A stretch of DNA of 40,664 bases from contig CAJMSX010000034.1 in NCBI GenBank assembly GCA_905216195.1, forward strand, positions 1-40,664. The letters are read 5' to 3'. The notes beneath the pieces are model-generated. The model was not told where the DNA came from and searched no databases. It saw nothing but the letters and a program-made list of their open reading frames with translations. Below, in pieces: positions 1-7,574 of the stretch. How positions within the stretch are numbered: the first letter of the stretch is position 1; each line of letters starts with the position of its first letter. A program made the position numbers and the translations under genes. This stretch comes from an uncultured bacterium. GTDB taxonomy: Bacteria > Bacteroidota > Bacteroidia > Bacteroidales > Marinifilaceae.

Positions 1-1463
1 ATAATAAGGCCGGCCGGCTGGAAGGAGTGTATCGCAACCCTCACCGAGATAGATGGGCACCCAGCAGCCAACAGTTTGAATATGACGCAGCGGGCCGACT
101 CCTCAAGCGAAAAGGGGGAATGACTTATGCTTATCAAACCTATACTTACTACGAGGATGGAACTTTAAAAGAAATCACCCCACATATAACAAGTAATCCT
201 TCTTTTAAAGTCGACACCTACGGAAAGATGGAATTTAATAAATCCGGTGAATTGATAAAAATGGAGGCTCCTACTACCGTAAATCCTTTTTTCGGCGATG
301 CCAAAAAATCTTTTGACGGACTTCGCTCGGTTTGTACATATGCCTATGTCGAGGGGCTATGTACGCAAAAGCACGAAGCTATCTATAAAGAGACGGATAC
401 CCTTCCCTCTTTCAACAGCCGGGAATATTATATATACAATGCTAAAGGAGAGATCGCCGAATGGGACTATTCCGGAGTAGTCACAAACGTAACGCCTAAG
501 TATTATACTTTTCAAACTGCCTCTTTTAAAATCCGGTTTGAATACGAATATGATAAACACGACAATTGGACCGTGATGAGAGTTGTTCTTCCCGACAATT
601 TTAGGAACAGTCATTTTCTACAAGAATATTATTACCTCAAGACCGGACAGCAACAACCGTTTCCAGGCGAAATGCCTATAGTAACCATTCGCAGGCAAAT
701 AAGTTACCATAATTTGCCTGCAGCCGAAGGAAAGAGATCCTCTCCTCAAGTAACTCAGAAACCGGATCTATCTCCTCAATTAGATCAGCAACCGGAAGTA
801 TCTCCTCAGGTAGTTCAGCAACCGGAAGTATCCTCTGAGGCGGTTCGGAAACCGGATTTATCTCCTCAGGGAGCTCGGGAGATTCCAAAGTATACAGCGG
901 TGCGGGGGCATGGATTGTCCGGTAAAGTGAAGAGCGTTTCCGATAAGGACTACACCCTATACTTTGACGAATACGGCAATATCGGCAGTAAAGTCTGGAA
1001 AGATGGAGGGAGGGAAAATTATAATTATCAATCGCCCTTAAAATATAGGATTGGACCGGATATCGGTCCGTTTCGCATTGTGTGCGAAGGAAACATCCGC
1101 AAAGAAGAAGATGAAAAAGGAATCGAGCTTTCAGTAGAATATCATTTTGATGAGCAGGGTCGTGTGATACTCTATAAATATTCCCAAGGGATGAGGCCGG
1201 TTACCGAAAAATATACGTATAAGGGAGAGGAGAGATTTCCTTCCACCCTACAAAAAGAAGGGCGTGACGAAGAAGGTAGCTACATCTCGGTTTCCAGGTA
1301 TACGTATCTGGAATTCGATCAGGAAGGAAACTGGACAAGACGGCAAGTAAACCGTACCTGGAAATTTACTGAGTCTTTTTATGATGGGGAAGAAGAGAAG
1401 GAAAAAACATCCACTGAAACTGATCCGGAATTTATGGAAACACGAACTATTACCTATTATTAA
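1..1463 (+). CDS. YD-repeat-like protein, 5' end outside window
   Basis: The reading frame is open from the left edge, and the first possible start (GTG at 27) lies inside a YD-like repeat, so the true start is probably upstream. The protein is rich in Tyr, Asp and Gly and contains phrases such as FEYDAAGRLLK and YTYYEDGTLKE, typical of YD/RHS-type beta-strand repeats. Two similar modules are visible, each with an aromatic strand, an Asn-Trp-Thr turn (residues 180-182 and about 435-437, counted from the GTG) and a closing R-x-I-x-Y strand. They are separated by a Pro/Gln-rich linker of five 10-residue repeats (about 239-288). No catalytic motif or toxin domain is seen, and the protein ends in TRTITYY. 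Proteins of this kind are common and uncharacterised in Bacteroidales; a surface or secreted location is inference. The N-terminus, where a signal peptide would be, is missing. Confidence 0.7.
   Translation, partial: NKAGRLEGVYRNPHRDRWAPSSQQFEYDAAGRLLKRKGGMTYAYQTYTYYEDGTLKEITPHITSNPSFKVDTYGKMEFNKSGELIKMEAPTTVNPFFGDAKKSFDGLRSVCTYAYVEGLCTQKHEAIYKETDTLPSFNSREYYIYNAKGEIAEWDYSGVVTNVTPKYYTFQTASFKIRFEYEYDKHDNWTVMRVVLPDNFRNSHFLQEYYYLKTGQQQPFPGEMPIVTIRRQISYHNLPAAEGKRSSPQVTQKPDLSPQLDQQPEVSPQVVQQPEVSSEAVRKPDLSPQGAREIPKYTAVRGHGLSGKVKSVSDKDYTLYFDEYGNIGSKVWKDGGRENYNYQSPLKYRIGPDIGPFRIVCEGNIRKEEDEKGIELSVEYHFDEQGRVILYKYSQGMRPVTEKYTYKGEERFPSTLQKEGRDEEGSYISVSRYTYLEFDQEGNWTRRQVNRTWKFTESFYDGEEEKEKTSTETDPEFMETRTITYY
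741..890 (+). repeat. five tandem 30-bp coding repeats
   Basis: Five head-to-tail 30-bp units begin at 741, 771, 801, 831 and 861. Units two and three (771-800 and 801-830) differ at only a few bases; unit five is degenerate. Each encodes a 10-residue unit of the form SPQ-x-x-QQPEV/KPDL, forming a Pro/Gln linker between two similar modules of the YD-like protein. The unit length is a multiple of three, so gain or loss of copies would keep the frame. Confidence 0.85.
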
Positions 1464-1552
1464 AAGATGTCCCGAATTATCCCTTTTTTCGCTTTCCTTT
1501 CGGATTTGCCGACCGGGAATAAAAGGATGGTTTGAAGAGAATAAAATACGTT

Positions 1553-1585
1553 CCAAAACTCCGGAAACCGAGCTCCGGGTTTTGG
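1553..1585. terminator. hairpin between convergent genes
   Basis: CCAAAAC-T-CCGGA (1553-1565) pairs with TCCGG-GTTTTGG (1574-1585), a 12-bp stem with one bulged T and an 8-nt loop. It lies between two convergent stop codons (1463 plus, 1608 minus). Neither side has a strong T-run, so the terminator function is likely but not clear. Confidence 0.45.
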
Positions 1586-1607
1586 AGCGTATGTTTTACA
1601 GTCCCTT

Positions 1608-3680
1608 TTATTTCAGCCATTTATCCAGCCAGGCTTTAAAGGTCCGTTGCCACAGTATACCATCCTGGCAACCGGTTACCCAATGACATTCCTCCGGGAA
1701 GTATAGGTATTGAGCCGGAATACCGCGCATGCGGGCAGCATTGAAAGCCGACATGCCCTGTGAAACGTCGATCCGGAAATCTTTCTGGCTGTGAATAACC
1801 AGAATAGGGGTATCCCAGTTTCCTACGAATTTGTGAGGAGAATTGGCATAAGTGCGTTGAGCTATTTTGTTGTTTTTCTCCCAGGGAGCACCGCCCATAT
1901 CCCAGTGGGCGAACCACATCTCTTCGGTTTCGCAGTACTGGCTTTCCAAATCGAAAATACCGCAATGGGCGATAAAGGCTTTGAAGCGTTTATCGTGATG
2001 TCCCGCCAGATAATAAACCGAGTAACCGCCATAAGAAGCTCCTACGCAACCGAGACGATTCTCATCGATATAAGGTTCTTTTTTGGCATCATCGATGGCC
2101 GAGAGGTAATCCTTGATATTTTGTCCGGAATAGTCTCCGCTGATTTGTTCCAGCCATTCCTGTCCGAATCCGGGTAAACCCCGGCGGTTGGGAGCTACGA
2201 TAATATAACCGTTTGCCGCCATTTGCTGGAAGTTCCAGCGATAGCTCCAGAACTGGCTGACGGTGCTTTGGGGACCGCCTTCGCAATAGAGAATGGCCGG
2301 ATATTTTTTATTCGGGTCGAAATGGGGAGGATAAATCATCCACACCAGCATGTCTTTATTATCGGTAGTTTTTACCCAGCGTTTTTCCACTTTCCCCATT
2401 TCCAGTTGATTCAGCAGATTTTTATTGACGAACGAAAGTTCCTGATCGGTTCCGGTTTTGGGGTCCGTCCGGTAAATTTCGGCCGGTTTGCTCATAGAAA
2501 CCTGAGTGGTGATCAATTGATTGCCGACGGGAGCTACGAAGGTGTAATTGTGAATACCGTCAGTATGCTTGGTAATTTTGCCGTCGGCCGTGTTCAGGGA
2601 ATAAATTTCATCGGTAGCGTGCCAGTCAGAAATAAACCAGATGGTCTGATTGTCTTTGTCCCAGGCCAGGTTAGCTACACTCTGGTCAAAATCTTTCGTA
2701 AAGTCTTTCTTTTCGCCGGTTTCGAGATTCATAACAAATAAGCGGTTTTTATCCGCTTCGTATCCGTCGCGTGCCATGCTTTCCCAAGCCATCCATTTTC
2801 CGTCCGGAGAAACGACGGGATTTTTATCGTAACCCATCATCCCTTCGGTAAGATTTACCGTTTTACCGTTGTCCGTATGGTATGCATACAGATCGGTATT
2901 GGTGGAAAAAGCATAGTCCAGTCCGTATTTTTTCCGGGAAGTATAGATTAATTGTTTACTGTCTTTGGTCCAGGCCAATTGTTCCGCCCCACCGAAAGGA
3001 CGTACGGGAGATTCCCATTTTTCACCTTCCATGATGTCTTTGCCTTCTTTGATAAGTTGAGCGGGGGTATATCCGGCGATGAAAATGTGGGTGTATCCGT
3101 CGACCCAATCGTTCCAGTGCCGATAAAACTGATCGTTGATGATGCGTGCTTTGGCTTTGGGAAGATCGGGATAGATATCCTCGACGGTCGGTTCCATTTT
3201 AACGTCTTTGAAGTAAGCGATTTTACTCATGTCGGGAGCATACAGGAAACCGTTTATTCCCCCTTCAATGTCGGTGATTTGGGTGGGATTACTGCCGTCG
3301 GGGTTCATTTCCCACAGTTGCCCTTTTGCCAGATAGGCGATCTTTTTTCCGTCCGGGGTCCAGATCGCATCCGATTCATTGTAGTCCGTATCGGTGATTT
3401 GGGAAATTTTCCCGTTCGAAAGTTCCATCACATACAGATCGGTATAGGAACGGTCCTCTTCTTTGTTGAAGTATGTTACTCCGTATACCGCCTTTGTCTG
3501 GTCGGGAGAGATGGAAGGGTTACCTACTCTTCCGAAAGACCAGAGGACTTCAGGGGTCATTACATCGGAAGCGAGTTTCACATCGGGAGTCTTGTATCCT
3601 CCCGTTTCAGTTTTTTCTTTTTTATTATCGCAAGCCATAAGGGATAATAAAATGAGGGTTGGGTAGAGAATTCTTTTCAT
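1608..3680 (-). CDS. S9 family prolyl oligopeptidase-type lipoprotein
   Basis: A 690-residue serine peptidase of the S9 (prolyl oligopeptidase/dipeptidyl peptidase) family. The N-terminus is a lipoprotein signal with LSLMAC placing the lipidated Cys at 17, so the protein is membrane-anchored outside the cytoplasm. Residues of about 40-400 carry WD40-like beta-propeller blades (repeats of SPDG/TPDGKKIAY type). The C-terminal alpha/beta-hydrolase domain holds the nucleophile motif GASYGGYS (Ser549), Asp634 in HSQKD and His666 in EECHW, a complete triad. Family members cleave oligopeptides and help asaccharolytic or proteolytic Bacteroidetes feed on peptides; the exact specificity (DPP5-like or other) cannot be read here. 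It has no obvious operon partner. A second, distant S9 member lies at 31402-33936. Confidence 0.9.
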   Translation of the reverse strand: MKRILYPTLILLSLMACDNKKEKTETGGYKTPDVKLASDVMTPEVLWSFGRVGNPSISPDQTKAVYGVTYFNKEEDRSYTDLYVMELSNGKISQITDTDYNESDAIWTPDGKKIAYLAKGQLWEMNPDGSNPTQITDIEGGINGFLYAPDMSKIAYFKDVKMEPTVEDIYPDLPKAKARIINDQFYRHWNDWVDGYTHIFIAGYTPAQLIKEGKDIMEGEKWESPVRPFGGAEQLAWTKDSKQLIYTSRKKYGLDYAFSTNTDLYAYHTDNGKTVNLTEGMMGYDKNPVVSPDGKWMAWESMARDGYEADKNRLFVMNLETGEKKDFTKDFDQSVANLAWDKDNQTIWFISDWHATDEIYSLNTADGKITKHTDGIHNYTFVAPVGNQLITTQVSMSKPAEIYRTDPKTGTDQELSFVNKNLLNQLEMGKVEKRWVKTTDNKDMLVWMIYPPHFDPNKKYPAILYCEGGPQSTVSQFWSYRWNFQQMAANGYIIVAPNRRGLPGFGQEWLEQISGDYSGQNIKDYLSAIDDAKKEPYIDENRLGCVGASYGGYSVYYLAGHHDKRFKAFIAHCGIFDLESQYCETEEMWFAHWDMGGAPWEKNNKIAQRTYANSPHKFVGNWDTPILVIHSQKDFRIDVSQGMSAFNAARMRGIPAQYLYFPEECHWVTGCQDGILWQRTFKAWLDKWLK

Positions 3681-3730
3681 AGTGTAAATGATGATTGAAA
3701 TAATATAGGAATGTACCGATAAAATTTTTT

Positions 3731-3753
3731 CTCCGGAAACCCGGTTCCGGGAG
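3731..3753 (-). terminator. possible recA terminator hairpin
   Basis: CTCCGGAA (3731-3738) pairs with TTCCGGGAG (3745-3753) with one bulge. Read on the minus strand it lies just downstream of the recA stop codon and is followed by AAAAAATTTT. It is a modest candidate because the T-tract is short and offset. Confidence 0.4.
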
Positions 3754-3790
3754 ATTGATTTTATCAGTACATTCGGAGTTGTGACCGGTG

Positions 3791-4816
3791 TTAATCGATT
3801 TTTTCCGGTTCTGTGATTCCGTTCATGGCGGCCACGATCTTAGCTCTTAACTCCTCTGCCAGCTCAGGGTTGTCCATAATCATTTGTTTTACGGTTTCCC
3901 GTCCCTGACCGAGTTTACTGTCTCCGTAGGAGAACCAGCTTCCGCTCTTTTTAATGACGTTGTATTCCACGCCTAAATCCACGATCTCGCCGGAACCGGA
4001 AATCCCTTCGCCGTACATGATGTCGAATTCGGCTTTCCGGAAAGGAGGGGCCACTTTATTCTTGACCACTTTTACCCGGGTGTGATTTCCCAGAATTTCT
4101 TCTCCGTCTTTGATGGGACCGATTTTCCGGATATCGAGACGAACGGAAGCGTAAAATTTAAGTGCGTTTCCTCCCGTGGTAGTTTCCGGGTTCCCGAACA
4201 TGACACCGATTTTTTCCCGCAATTGGTTGATGAAAATGCAACACGTATTGGTTTTACTGATCGTGCCCGTCAGTTTCCGTAAGGCCTGGGACATCAACCG
4301 GGCTTGCAGCCCCATTACGCTGTCGCCCATATCCCCTTCGATCTCCGCTTTCGGAGTAAGGGCGGCTACCGAATCGATCACAATAATGTCGATAGCTGCC
4401 GAGCGAATGAGCTGATCGGCGATTTCCAGAGCTTGCTCTCCATTATCGGGCTGGGAGATAAACAGATTTTCGGTGTCTACACCCAATTTTTCCGCATAGG
4501 CCCTGTCAAAGGCATGCTCGGCGTCTATTATAGCGGCAATCCCTCCTTGCTTTTGAGCTTCGGCAATGGCATGGATGGCCAAAGTGGTTTTTCCCGAAGA
4601 TTCAGGACCATAAATTTCAACTACACGTCCTTTCGGATATCCTCCTACTCCCAATGCTTTATCCAGGGCAATGGAACCGGAAGGAATAACCGGAATATCT
4701 TCAATCTCGTTGTCGCCAAGTTTCATAATACTTCCTTTCCCGAAGTTTTTTTCAATCTTGTCGAGGGTGAGTTGAAGCGCTTTCAATTTTTCCTGATTGA
4801 TTTCTTTTAAAGCCAT
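3791..4816 (-). CDS. recA: recombinase RecA
   Basis: RecA binds single-stranded DNA, drives homologous pairing and strand exchange, and stimulates LexA-type autocleavage in the DNA damage response. The 341-residue length fits the family. Walker A GPESSGKTT is at residues 70-77 and Walker B is the IDIIVIDSVAAL strand. The DNA-binding L1/L2 loops (MGDSVMGLQARLMSQAL, then FINQLREKIGVMFGNPETT) are intact. The C-terminus is short but has an acidic end (EPEKID). It stands alone between two minus-strand genes with intergenic gaps on both sides, so it is probably transcribed from its own promoter. The upstream sequence has TATATTTTG, close to but not an exact TAnnTTTG box. No LexA site was recognised. 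Confidence 0.98.
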   Translation of the reverse strand: MALKEINQEKLKALQLTLDKIEKNFGKGSIMKLGDNEIEDIPVIPSGSIALDKALGVGGYPKGRVVEIYGPESSGKTTLAIHAIAEAQKQGGIAAIIDAEHAFDRAYAEKLGVDTENLFISQPDNGEQALEIADQLIRSAAIDIIVIDSVAALTPKAEIEGDMGDSVMGLQARLMSQALRKLTGTISKTNTCCIFINQLREKIGVMFGNPETTTGGNALKFYASVRLDIRKIGPIKDGEEILGNHTRVKVVKNKVAPPFRKAEFDIMYGEGISGSGEIVDLGVEYNVIKKSGSWFSYGDSKLGQGRETVKQMIMDNPELAEELRAKIVAAMNGITEPEKID

Positions 4817-4872
4817 ATAAAAAATTTAATTAGTGATTAACTACAAAATATAAAAAACAGGTGTTGACGGAA

Positions 4873-5325
4873 TCAACCGAGAAGTTGTTCCGTATGATTT
4901 TTGGTATTGACTTGAGTGACGATCTTTTCGATAAAACCGTTTTCGTCGATAACAAAGGTTGTTCGTAACACACCCATGTATTTTCTCCCGTACATGGATT
5001 TTTCAGCCCATACGCCATACGTTTCCAGAATGTGTTTTTCCGTATCCGCGATGAGATTAAAAGCGAGGTTGTATTTAGCGATGAATTTCAGGTGGGAACT
5101 GGCAGAATCCGGGCTGACGCCCACCACTTCGTATCCTTTTTCCGTCAAAGCGCTGTAATTGTCGTTCAAATTACAGGCTTCGGCCGTACAACCCGAGGTA
5201 TTGTCTTTGGGGTAGAAATAAAGTACCAGTTTTTTCCCCCGGAAATCATCCAGGGATATTTCTTTCCCATTTTGGTTTATTCCTTTGAAATAGGGAGCTT
5301 TTTCCCCTTCTTTTAAATGTGTCAT
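4873..5325 (-). CDS. bcp: thioredoxin-dependent peroxiredoxin, BCP/PrxQ type
   Basis: A cytoplasmic peroxiredoxin of the AhpC/TSA family (BCP/PrxQ branch) that reduces hydrogen peroxide and organic peroxides using thioredoxin. The frame allows a start at 5340, but the second ATG at 5325 gives the usual N-terminus, MTHLKEGEKAPYF, and 150 residues. With that start the peroxidatic Cys46 and resolving Cys51 sit in SGCTAEAC, the Cys-x4-Cys spacing of the E. coli enzyme. The YFYPKDNTSG strand-loop before Cys46 is also typical. The gene follows a minus-strand -7 box at 5401-5408 and is probably monocistronic. Oxidative stress defence fits an anaerobe, but no regulator site is visible. Confidence 0.95.
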   Translation of the reverse strand: MTHLKEGEKAPYFKGINQNGKEISLDDFRGKKLVLYFYPKDNTSGCTAEACNLNDNYSALTEKGYEVVGVSPDSASSHLKFIAKYNLAFNLIADTEKHILETYGVWAEKSMYGRKYMGVLRTTFVIDENGFIEKIVTQVNTKNHTEQLLG

Positions 5326-5400
5326 AATGATGAATTTCAATAAAATATGTTATTATCCTAACTTTGATTTGTTCGGTGTTACAGGGTTTTAGCACTTATA

Positions 5401-5408
5401 CAAATGTA
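5401..5408 (-). promoter_or_regulatory. -7 promoter box for bcp
   Basis: On the minus strand this reads TACATTTG, matching the Bacteroidetes TAnnTTTG -7 box. It lies about 75 bp upstream of the bcp start. No clear -33 TTG element was found. Confidence 0.5.
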
Positions 5409-5474
5409 CGAATATTTTGTGGATTGCCCTATGTTTTTACTGTCTTTCTTTAGGTCCGGTATTCTAAAAAAACT

Positions 5475-5482
5475 TATCTTTG
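5475..5482 (+). promoter_or_regulatory. -7 promoter box for the DUF4491 operon
   Basis: TATCTTTG is a perfect Bacteroidetes -7 box. It predicts transcription from about 5489, 24 nt before the ATG at 5513. This rules out the TTG at 5480 as a start codon, because that TTG lies inside the box. Confidence 0.7.
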
Positions 5483-5512
5483 GCAAGAGAACGTAAAAAT
5501 AGAGAGAGAAAA

Positions 5513-5830
5513 ATGATGGAATTCCTGGAGACGTATCACCTGATCGGTCTGCTGATCGGCATTTGCACTTTTCTGATTATCGGTATTTTTCATCCGGTGG
5601 TCATCAAATGTGAGTATTATTTCGGTACCCGTTGCTGGTGGGTATTTTTGTTATTGGGCCTAGTGGGTATTGTGGCGGCTTTGCGGGTGGAAAATGTATT
5701 CTGGTCGTCCGTGTGCGGAGTATTTGCTTTTTCTTCGTTGTGGACTATACTGGAGATTTTCGAACAAAAAGGACGTGTGAAAAAAGGGTGGTTTCCGATG
5801 AATCCCAAACGAAAAAAAGACTATGAGTGA
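5513..5830 (+). CDS. DUF4491 family small membrane protein
   Basis: A small integral membrane protein of the Bacteroidetes DUF4491 family, recognised from the conserved block IGIFHPVVIKCEYYFGT, the CWWVFLLLG segment and the ending KKGWFPMNPKRKK. Three hydrophobic stretches (roughly residues 8-25, 40-58 and 62-80 of the 105-residue product) suggest three membrane spans. The frame can be opened by a TTG at 5480, but that overlaps the -7 box, so ATG 5513 (or 5516) is chosen. The stop codon overlaps the start of the downstream thioesterase by 8 bp, which implies translational coupling. The biochemical function of the family is unknown. Confidence 0.85.
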   Translation: MMEFLETYHLIGLLIGICTFLIIGIFHPVVIKCEYYFGTRCWWVFLLLGLVGIVAALRVENVFWSSVCGVFAFSSLWTILEIFEQKGRVKKGWFPMNPKRKKDYE

Positions 5831-6281
5831 AATAAAGAGCAGCGAAGAGGGAATGGAGAAACCGATACTCTCGCCGGCAGAGTGGTTAAAAAAATTGAAT
5901 GAAATTTGCCGGGATACCTTGGTGGAACGTTTAGGCATGGAATTTACAGCCCTGGGAGAAGGATGGCTGGAGGTCAGAATGCCGGTGGACCGGAGGACCT
6001 GCCGGCCGGACGGGGCTTTACACGGAGGAGCCAATATGGCTTTGGCTGAAACGGTCAGCGGGGCCTTGAGTTCGATATCCGTACCCCCGGAATTGCAATT
6101 TCAGGTGTACGGTATAGAGATTAACGGAAATCATATGAAGCGGGCGGTAGGCCGGTATGTAACTGCAAGGGCCGAGTTTATCCACCAAGGAAAACGCACG
6201 CATGTGGTGCAGGTGGAAATCCGGGATGAAGACGGTTCTTTGGTTACGGTCAACCGGGTGACGAATATCGTCGTCCGCTAA
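5823..6281 (+). CDS. PaaI-type hotdog thioesterase
   Basis: A 152-residue hotdog-fold protein of the PaaI/4-hydroxybenzoyl-CoA thioesterase group. These enzymes hydrolyse acyl-CoA thioesters in the cytoplasm, for example phenylacetyl-CoA or DHNA-CoA. The central helix motif is clear: PDGALHGGANMALAETVSG, with the conserved HGG turn and the Glu of LAET that serves as nucleophile or general base in this family. The C-terminal strands (YVTARAEFIHQGKRTHVVQV) complete the fold. The start overlaps the DUF4491 stop, so the two are co-expressed; why a small membrane protein is paired with a thioesterase is not known. The substrate cannot be assigned from sequence; DHNA-CoA hydrolysis in menaquinone synthesis is one possibility. 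Confidence 0.85.
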   Translation: MSEIKSSEEGMEKPILSPAEWLKKLNEICRDTLVERLGMEFTALGEGWLEVRMPVDRRTCRPDGALHGGANMALAETVSGALSSISVPPELQFQVYGIEINGNHMKRAVGRYVTARAEFIHQGKRTHVVQVEIRDEDGSLVTVNRVTNIVVR

Positions 6282-6377
6282 TCGCCGGGAATTCATGAAA
6301 AAGGAATAAAATCATGCCTATTCGCTCATCCTGGGTCGTTTTCAAATACGGCTGTACTTTTTGTCGTTTCTTCCTGT

Positions 6378-6402
6378 AAAACGGCAAGCGGGCTGTTTTT
6401 TG
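6378..6402 (+). terminator. rho-independent terminator after the thioesterase
   Basis: AAAACGGC (6378-6385) and GCTGTTTT (6392-6399) form an 8-bp stem with one G-U pair around a 6-nt loop, followed by more T residues and a second T-run. It closes the DUF4491-thioesterase operon. The flanking A-run means it could also act weakly on the convergent sulfonation operon. Confidence 0.6.
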
Positions 6403-6464
6403 ATTTTTCCGAAAAAAGAGGAATACGGGTAGTCGTAGCATTCCGAGGTCCTCCAGCCGTAAAC

Positions 6465-7571
6465 TTAACGCTCATACCCCCATTGTTTCAGGGCGAAATC
6501 CCAGTTTTCTTTTACCAGTTCGACGGTCCGGGAGGTATAGGGATAGATATTTTTCTTATACCCTTTTTTTTGATCCAGGTAACGTTTCATAGCTGCGTGG
6601 GCTTCGCTGAAACCGGGAATAGAAAGGGTTTCGTATATTTTACGGGTCATACCCATTGCATCGGCTTCGAAATCTTCGAACCGGATTTCGATAAGATGTC
6701 CTGGAGGAATATGCTTTTTCTCTTCTTCGTATTGGCGGTAGAGCCGTTTATAAACTTCCAGAATATGGGTTTCGATCCGGCTATCGGAAATATTTTGGAG
6801 TTTTAAAGGTTGTATGGTGTTCGTAAAAAAGCTTCGGGTAGACTCGAATACCGTATAGGGATTTCGTATCAAATAAATAAACCGTGCTTGCGGGAACATT
6901 TCCAGTATTATTTTGATCCGTCCCGTATGCGGAGGATTTTTAGATAAAAATTGAGTTCCTTTTGTATTCCAGAGTGAGATTTTTATCAGTTTCAGGAAAG
7001 TGTCTTTGAAATGCTTGCGTTCCTCTTCGGTTGCCGTTTGGAAAAGGAGGTATTTATCGCAATATTCCAGGGTATTTTTAGGTAAAAACCAAAAATTGTA
7101 ATAAGTATAGGGCATCATATTCGCCAGAGCGAATTCCTCTTCCTGCGGAAGATCCACATTTAATTCCATATGATCCGTGGGCCGTTTGTCCGGCATCAGC
7201 CAGGACATGGTTTTTTTGAAAAAAGGTTGGCCCCAGAGTATCAAATGCGGAAAAACCGTTTGATAGGTGGTTGTATAACCGAAATGTTTATCGAGAGCGA
7301 GGATGTTATGAACGAAAGTGGTACCGCTTCGCCAGTGTCCGAGAATAAATACCGGCTCTTGAGGGATGGGTAAATCTTTGAGGTATTTCCGGTATTTGCG
7401 TTCTTCGATTCCGTTCAGCGAACTGAGTAATCGGCAGACTGCTTGGGTCAGCCTGTATTTTTGGCGGTATTCCCTATCGATTTCTTGTCCGTCCGTAATG
7501 GCACGGAAGGTTTTCCAATCGGCGCCGATCAGGGTGTTGACCGGTAATTTCTGAAACTCCAGGATTCCCAT
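6465..7571 (-). CDS. PAPS-dependent sulfotransferase
   Basis: A 368-residue sulfotransferase of the Sulfotransfer_3-like group, which moves the sulfonate of PAPS to a hydroxyl or amine acceptor, leaving PAP. The 5'-phosphosulfate-binding loop is FILGHWRSGTTF (residues 75-86, Arg81-Ser82-Gly83-Thr84-Thr85). The 3'-phosphate-binding region is FIYLIRNPYTVFESTRSFF. No signal peptide or membrane span is evident, so it is cytoplasmic. It is the last gene of a tight operon that makes PAPS and removes PAP; its start is only 3 bp from the cysN stop. The position matches the Bacteroides thetaiotaomicron cluster whose sulfotransferase (BT_0416, as I recall) sulfonates cholesterol and steroids. A sterol substrate is therefore a reasonable guess, but glycan or sulfolipid acceptors remain possible. 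Confidence 0.9.
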   Translation of the reverse strand: MGILEFQKLPVNTLIGADWKTFRAITDGQEIDREYRQKYRLTQAVCRLLSSLNGIEERKYRKYLKDLPIPQEPVFILGHWRSGTTFVHNILALDKHFGYTTTYQTVFPHLILWGQPFFKKTMSWLMPDKRPTDHMELNVDLPQEEEFALANMMPYTYYNFWFLPKNTLEYCDKYLLFQTATEEERKHFKDTFLKLIKISLWNTKGTQFLSKNPPHTGRIKIILEMFPQARFIYLIRNPYTVFESTRSFFTNTIQPLKLQNISDSRIETHILEVYKRLYRQYEEEKKHIPPGHLIEIRFEDFEADAMGMTRKIYETLSIPGFSEAHAAMKRYLDQKKGYKKNIYPYTSRTVELVKENWDFALKQWGYER

Positions 7572-7574
7572 AAC

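Noticed and set aside
741..890. Possible CRISPR-like array
   Set aside because: The 30-bp units are directly adjacent with no spacers and are in frame inside a gene, so they are protein repeats.
2952..3647. 231-codon plus-strand frame opposite the first S9 peptidase
   Set aside because: It is antisense to a clearly conserved peptidase with an intact triad and has no recognisable domain; it is a composition shadow.
4304..4810. 168-codon plus-strand frame opposite recA
   Set aside because: Fully antisense to recA, with no family features.
5480..5512. TTG start extending the DUF4491 protein by 11 residues
   Set aside because: The TTG lies within the -7 box TATCTTTG, so it would not be in the transcript.
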